A stretch of DNA of 11,703 nt, from positions 5,079 through 16,781 of the forward strand of contig MGNI01000072.1 of assembly GCA_001795115.1 (NCBI GenBank). The letters are read 5' to 3'. Positions 8,688 to 11,703 of this stretch are shown in pieces. Made by a program: the position numbers and the translations under genes. How positions within the stretch are numbered: position 1 is the stretch's first letter; the number at the start of each line of letters is the position of its first letter. Under the pieces are notes generated by a model. That model made no database searches. It was not told where the DNA came from and saw only the letters and a program-made list of their open reading frames with translations. The stretch is from Chloroflexi bacterium RBG_16_48_8 (GTDB lineage Bacteria > Chloroflexota > Anaerolineae > Anaerolineales > E44-bin32).

Positions 8688-9575
8688 TTGTCTGTAGACA
8701 GCTTTAAATTCTTACCACGTCTTATTGCGGCGTTTTACCAGATGCTTGAGCGGGAACCTGACTATCCGGTCCCGTGGACTCCACTCCCTTATGGTCTTAG
8801 GGAGTGCATGTTCGGGCTGGTAACCTATGGCGGACTTTATCAGCGGGGTGTGGAGCCTCCTTTCGACATAGAGCGAGAAGAGAAGGAGCCAACTTGGGGA
8901 GACCCATCCTACCGGTCCATCCCAACCGGCATCTGTCAGGACCAGGTTGGAGTAAGCCATTTACACCTCAATGTACAGGATGTGACCTCCGACATCAACA
9001 TTTTGCTCCCCGTCCATCGGTTTCAAGAGCTAGTTCAGCAAGGTCGGATGGGTGGTCTGGCTGAGTTGGCCTACTCCTTCATGGGGTATCAGGGATTTCC
9101 TCCAGATACAACAGCGTGGGAAAAAAATTACGGGCCTCAAGTTACCGAGAAGTTTAAGTCAGAGGGAGTGGACTGCGTTTTTCTTACTCCTGCTTGACCG
9201 GATTGCGCCATGAACGTGCCCGTGTTGGCACGAACCCTGGAGAGGGCTGGACTGTCTACCATTCTTGTGACGAATATGCCCTATTGGGCGGAGAAGGTTG
9301 GTGTACCGCGCACCCTGGCGGTTGAGTTCCCTTTCGGCCACACATTAGGCCAACCTCGTGATATTTCACAACAAATGCGGGTGATCCGAGAAGCGTTGGA
9401 TGTGCTGGAAAACGCACAAGCGCCTGGCGCCATTGTGCACTCTGGCGAGGTTTGGCCTATTCCTCAAGATAAGGCCATTCAATCATGGCAGCCGGAGAAG
9501 CCGTCCCCCATCATCGAGCATCTGGCACCCCGCTTTCGTGAGATGCTTCGGCAGCGTCGAAGGCCAGTGACCTGA
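8688..9575 (+). CDS. GrdB/PrdB-like reductase selenoprotein, 295 aa with selenocysteine at residue 170 (in-frame TGA)
   Basis: Two adjacent open frames (8688-9197 and 9210-9575) share one phase and are separated only by TGA 9195-9197. Joined, they give one protein of the glycine/sarcosine/betaine/D-proline reductase selenoprotein B type (GRDB-like, PF07355 by memory). The N-terminus is VDSFKFLP, followed by LVTYGGLY, EPTWGDPSYR, SHLHLN (about 88-93) and SFMGYQGFPPDTT. Then comes DCVFLTPA-U170-P-D-C173, the redox U-x-x-C site of the family, and then LERAGLSTI and EFPFGHTLGQP. Reading TGA as a stop would cut the protein before its active site and leave a well-conserved half untranslated. A SECIS-like hairpin follows the TGA. 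GrdB and PrdB are components of reductases that cleave C-N or C-S type bonds in amino-acid substrates with pyruvoyl partner subunits. No such partner is nearby, and this shorter subgroup has no activity I can name. It starts at TTG and ends with TGA 9573-9575. Confidence 0.85.
9198..9240 (+). promoter_or_regulatory. Candidate bacterial SECIS hairpin directing Sec insertion at TGA 9195-9197
   Basis: CGTGCC (9215-9220) pairs perfectly with GGCACG (9227-9232) around the six-base loop CGTGTT. The loop starts 23 bases after the TGA. A lower three-pair helix (CCA 9208-9210 with TGG 9238-9240) is possible across an AA-rich internal loop. As I recall the bacterial consensus (loop 16-37 bases from UGA, at least one G among the first two loop bases, stem of four or more pairs), this hairpin satisfies it. 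It lies within the coding sequence, as bacterial SECIS elements do. Confidence 0.7.
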
Positions 9576-9908
9576 GTGGAGCGCACCTTTGGACGGTGAA
9601 AGGATCTCCCGGCAAATCCGTATCTTCACCCCCACATAGGCTGGTTCCTCTCAGTTGAGTGACCTTTTTTCAGGTGAGTCTTTTAAATAAATATGCCATA
9701 TCTATGCCGGAAAATGAAAGATGCGTATGGGGATAGATAAAACTCGGCTTTACATAAGTGCATTTTGTCGGGGGTAGCGATTTGCGAAGAAACTGATACT
9801 ATTAGGGAAACCGCAACTCAGGAGGTCCGTCTATCGTTCTTCCCTACTATCGATCTGTATGATAAAGAAAGAAACCTCATTCTTGGTTGTGACGAAAGGA
9901 GCAAGGTC
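9576..9908. other. Intergenic spacer between the selenoprotein gene and the 65-aa gene
   Basis: An AT-rich spacer with one imperfect terminator-like hairpin near 9657-9680. The frame of the 65-aa gene is open upstream to TTG 9765, but that extension has no ribosome-binding sequence or recognisable protein character. No clear promoter was found. Confidence 0.4.
9657..9684 (+). terminator. Imperfect terminator-like hairpin after the selenoprotein gene
   Basis: GAGTGACCT (9657-9665) pairs with AGGTGAGTC (9672-9680) at seven of nine positions (two G-G mismatches), with a T-rich loop and TTTT following. It sits 80 bases beyond the stop codon, so termination there is plausible but not strong. Confidence 0.3.
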
Positions 9909-10106
9909 ATGGCATATTCGTATACTAACTCTCGTGGTAGGACCTACTACCTGCACAGCAAAACGACAACGTTGAAGAGCGGAAGACAGCAAACGATTTA
10001 TTTTTTTGGAAAAGAGGTTAAAGAAGGCGCATTAAATGCGGTTCCTGCTGGGTATATGGTTTCGGAGAGCAAAAACGGTCTTCCTGTACTGAAGCGCGCA
10101 TCCTAG
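9909..10106 (+). CDS. Small conserved-type protein, 65 aa, unknown function
   Basis: ATG 9909 has AAAGGAG (9895-9901) seven bases upstream and runs to TAG. The product begins MAYSYTNSRGRTYYLHSK, contains QTIYFFGKEVKEGALNAVP and VPAGYMVSESKNGLPVLK, and is basic with many aromatic residues. It has no signal peptide, membrane segment or Cys motif. I recall very similar small uncharacterised proteins (start MAYxYTNSRG, with IYFF...REVKEGALDAVPxGY) from Chloroflexota genomes, which gives the only family link; no function is known to me. The gene stands alone, followed by a strong terminator, so it is probably monocistronic. A longer version from TTG 9765 (113 aa) is less likely because its added residues do not resemble the family and it has no ribosome-binding site. 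Confidence 0.8.
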   Translation: MAYSYTNSRGRTYYLHSKTTTLKSGRQQTIYFFGKEVKEGALNAVPAGYMVSESKNGLPVLKRAS

Positions 10107-10151
10107 AAGAATCGCACATCACTCTGGGGGCATTACAGCTCCCAAAGCCCC

Positions 10152-10186
10152 CTGGCTGGCTTATTTTCTTGGCCAGCCGGTTCTTT
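10152..10186 (+). terminator. Rho-independent terminator of the 65-aa gene
   Basis: CTGGCTGGC (10152-10160) pairs with GCCAGCCGG (10172-10180), nine pairs including one G-T, with an 11-base T-rich loop, followed by TTCTTT. A second, smaller hairpin (TGGGGG 10125-10130 with CTCCCA 10139-10144) precedes it. The T-run exists only on the plus strand, so it serves the 65-aa gene and not the convergent enzyme gene. Confidence 0.7.
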
Positions 10187-10360
10187 ATGTATTCTTAGAG
10201 ACTGGCAGCTCACTGATCGATCCATCGAACTGCGGCAGGAACATGGCGCTACATGTTATCTCGAGATCGACAGGTTCAGGTCAAAGATACACTCAACTTA
10301 TCAGCCCGGGTTTTCATTGATCGCACGCGTCTATATTGGCCTGAGTGGGTTTCGATTTCC

Positions 10361-11182
10361 TTAGATGCCGAGAATTTTGCGGGCTTCGTCTGGAGTAGCT
10401 ACCTGGCGTTGTAAGCTTCTGGCTAATTCAACAGCCATCTCCACCAGTTGAGCATTGCTATCTGCCAGTACTCCTTTACGCAGGTAGATATTGTCTTCAA
10501 AACCTACCCGGATATTTCCTCCCAGGAGGATGCCCATGGCGATCATGGGCAGCTGCTCTTTCCCGATACCTAACACAGACCACCGAGCACCAGGGGGGAG
10601 CTTGTTTTTTAGGAAGATGAGATTTTCAGGTGTCGCCTCGATTCCCCACTTCACACCCATACATAATTGAAAGTAAAGGGGTTCCTTGATGAGCCCCTTT
10701 GAGGCCAGGTTAAATGCCTGGGAGATGTGGCCGACATCGAAAATCTCTATCTCGGGTTTGACTCCACATTCGAGCATCCTTTTTGCAGCTGTTTCTCCCC
10801 AATCGGGGGGGTTGATGAACGCCTGATCTGTGAAATTGACAGACCCGATATCGAGCGAACAGATCTCTGGCTGCAGTGAGACCGGTTGTAGCCGTGTTTC
10901 GATTGGATTGGGATCGTCTATATGTAAGCCACTTGTGGTCAGGTTGATGATCAGGTCACATTTGGCGCGGATGCGGTCCATGATGTTGCGGAACAATTCA
11001 ATGTTAGTTTCCGGTTGACCTGTCTTGGGATCTCGAACGTGGATGTGAACAATGGCGGCACCAGCACGATAGCATTCGATGGCGGATTGTGCGATCTCGC
11101 CGGGTGTGTACGGAACAGCCGGGTTCATCTCCTTTGTAGGCCTGGACCCCGTCACTGCGGCAGTAATAATGACCTTGTCCAT
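10361..11182 (-). CDS. Beta-keto acid cleavage enzyme (BKACE / 3-keto-5-aminohexanoate cleavage protein family), 273 aa
   Basis: The protein starts MDKVIITAAVTGS and carries the family's metal site. His46 and His48 are in VHIHVRDPKTGQ and Glu229 is in RVGFEDN; in the lysine-fermentation enzyme Kce the zinc ligands are, as I recall, His46, His48 and Glu230. LTTSG (82-86) and EIEIFDVGH (144-152) are further family motifs. The length (273) fits the single TIM-barrel family (PF05853). Such enzymes transfer the acetoacetate part of a beta-keto acid using acetyl-CoA, giving acetoacetate and a CoA ester. Members act on lysine-fermentation intermediates, carnitine-derived and other keto acids. The substrate cannot be fixed because no pathway neighbours are visible. 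ATG 11182 is chosen for AAGGAGG (11202-11196) upstream and the aligned His numbering; a 40-residue extension to 11302 is rejected. It ends with TAA. Confidence 0.9.
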   Translation of the reverse strand: MDKVIITAAVTGSRPTKEMNPAVPYTPGEIAQSAIECYRAGAAIVHIHVRDPKTGQPETNIELFRNIMDRIRAKCDLIINLTTSGLHIDDPNPIETRLQPVSLQPEICSLDIGSVNFTDQAFINPPDWGETAAKRMLECGVKPEIEIFDVGHISQAFNLASKGLIKEPLYFQLCMGVKWGIEATPENLIFLKNKLPPGARWSVLGIGKEQLPMIAMGILLGGNIRVGFEDNIYLRKGVLADSNAQLVEMAVELARSLQRQVATPDEARKILGI

Positions 11183-11199
11183 GATCAGAAGCTCCCTCC

Positions 11200-11262
11200 T
11201 TAGCAAGGATGTGATCGGCAGAAGTTGTAATAGAAGCGGTGTTGAACGGATGGGGCGCGCAT
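11200..11262 (-). CDS. Candidate 20-aa upstream peptide coupled to the BKACE gene
   Basis: On the minus strand GGAAAGGG (11276-11269) stands six bases before ATG 11262, which opens a 20-codon frame ending at TAA 11202-11200. That TAA is part of the TAAGGAGG ribosome-binding sequence of the enzyme gene, so ribosomes finishing the peptide would occupy the next gene's start region. The peptide contains an aromatic cluster (F10, Y11, Y12, F14) and two Cys, and I do not recognise it. Its support is the strong ribosome-binding sequence and the exact junction; a chance ORF cannot be excluded. Confidence 0.35.
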   Translation of the reverse strand: MRAPSVQHRFYYNFCRSHPC

Positions 11263-11320
11263 AAAGATCCCTTTCCAGGTAAGATTTTACATCCACCCCC
11301 ATATCATTTTACGAGAAAAT

Positions 11321-11343
11321 GCTCCAAGGCAAATCCTTGGGGC
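11321..11343 (-). other. Nine-pair hairpin upstream of the BKACE gene
   Basis: GCTCCAAGG (11321-11329) pairs with CCTTGGGGC (11335-11343), with one G-T pair and a five-base loop. Reading toward the enzyme gene it is followed by ATTTTCTC, so it could be a weak terminator of a gene outside the window, a leader-RNA structure, or a protein-binding site. The sequence does not decide among these. Confidence 0.4.
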
Positions 11344-11477
11344 ACCCAATGATGCAAGGTTTTCCTGGTTTTCTCTGCAATCCTAATACCTTTAGAGGAT
11401 TTCCCCAAAATCATCTATATGAATAAAATTCCTGGTATGGGTGCAGGCTGACCTATAAGAGGGGTCATTTGGATCAA

Positions 11478-11506
11478 GGGACATGTGATTCAACCCAATT
11501 TATAAT
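11478..11506 (+). promoter_or_regulatory. Candidate sigma-70 type promoter pointing right
   Basis: GGGACA (11478-11483, four of six matches to TTGACA), a 17-base spacer and a perfect TATAAT (11501-11506). It is divergent from the BKACE gene and would serve a gene beyond the right edge. Confidence 0.4.
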
Positions 11507-11703
11507 GGCTCGAATGGGGCCTTGGGTGGCTATCCCCATTGAAAATGCTAATCTCTATCATCGGCGGGCTGGGTCCTTCCAATTCTATTTGGTAACCCTC
11601 TGGAATATCATTTGGTCATCCTATGTTTTGGCATTTATTTCTTGCACATTTAATTGGTGATTACCCGCTTCAATCGGAATGGTTGATTGAGAATAAGCGG
11701 AGC

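Larger units (their letters stand above)
11263..11703. other. Upstream region of the BKACE gene, no confident gene
   Basis: AT-rich stretch of about 440 bases to the window edge. It holds a nine-pair hairpin (11321-11343) and a candidate plus-strand promoter (11478-11506) pointing out of the window. The plus frame 11469-11660 starts at TTG without a ribosome-binding sequence and overlaps the promoter, so I do not call it. Confidence 0.4.

Noticed and set aside
9765..9908. N-terminal extension of the 65-aa protein from TTG 9765
   Set aside because: No ribosome-binding sequence at 9765, while ATG 9909 has AAAGGAG at good spacing and starts the recognisable family sequence.
8688..10106. Genome-wide reassignment of TGA or TAG as sense codons
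   Set aside because: TGA 9573-9575 and TAG 10104-10106 end well-supported genes, reading past 9575 soon hits another stop without family sequence, and Trp codons in the window are TGG.
11183..11302. 40-residue N-terminal extension of the BKACE enzyme
   Set aside because: The internal ATG 11182 has a strong ribosome-binding sequence and places the metal-binding His at the usual positions 46 and 48.
11469..11660. 63-codon plus-strand ORF at the right edge
   Set aside because: TTG start without ribosome-binding sequence, overlapping a candidate promoter, and no recognisable protein character.

Overview
The window reads as bacterial chromosome of intermediate G+C. Genes are separated by roomy intergenic spacers, with no mobile element, tRNA, rRNA or CRISPR array visible. 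Three things suggest an uncultured member of the Chloroflexota: the giant secreted/membrane RCC1-repeat protein with zinc-ribbon tail, the 65-residue small protein, and the selenoprotein of the GrdB/PrdB-like group. This assignment is inference from remembered family distributions, not a database result.

Left part (1-4585, minus strand): one very long reading frame runs off the left edge. It encodes a signal peptide, 14 RCC1-type repeats (enough for two seven-bladed propellers), about eight membrane segments, a first zinc ribbon, a TPR-like region and two further zinc ribbons. Two in-frame stops interrupt it: TGA at 4499-4501 just after the signal peptide, and TAG at 4052-4054 in place of the conserved Trp of repeat 3. 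The remaining ~1,350 codons to the window edge are open, so the disruption is recent, a sequencing/assembly error, or bypassed.

Middle (4586-8320): after a spacer with a 12-bp palindrome next to a possible promoter comes a membrane-anchored endonuclease/exonuclease/phosphatase-family protein (minus strand). A ~966-bp spacer without a convincing gene follows, then a cytoplasmic class C beta-lactamase-fold serine hydrolase (plus strand).

Right part (8321-11703): the plus-strand gene 8688-9575 is split by an in-frame TGA at 9195-9197. The two halves join into a 295-residue GrdB/PrdB-like protein with a U-P-D-C motif, and a hairpin 3' of the TGA has the size and placement of a bacterial SECIS. 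I read it as a selenoprotein. Downstream lies a small 65-residue protein gene with a good terminator. Convergent to both is a beta-keto acid cleavage enzyme (BKACE/Kce family), preceded by a 20-codon upstream ORF whose stop codon overlaps the Shine-Dalgarno of the enzyme gene.

No single pathway unites the window. The selenoprotein and the BKACE enzyme both belong to families best known from amino-acid fermentation and reductive metabolism, but they are convergent and no other pathway partner is present.
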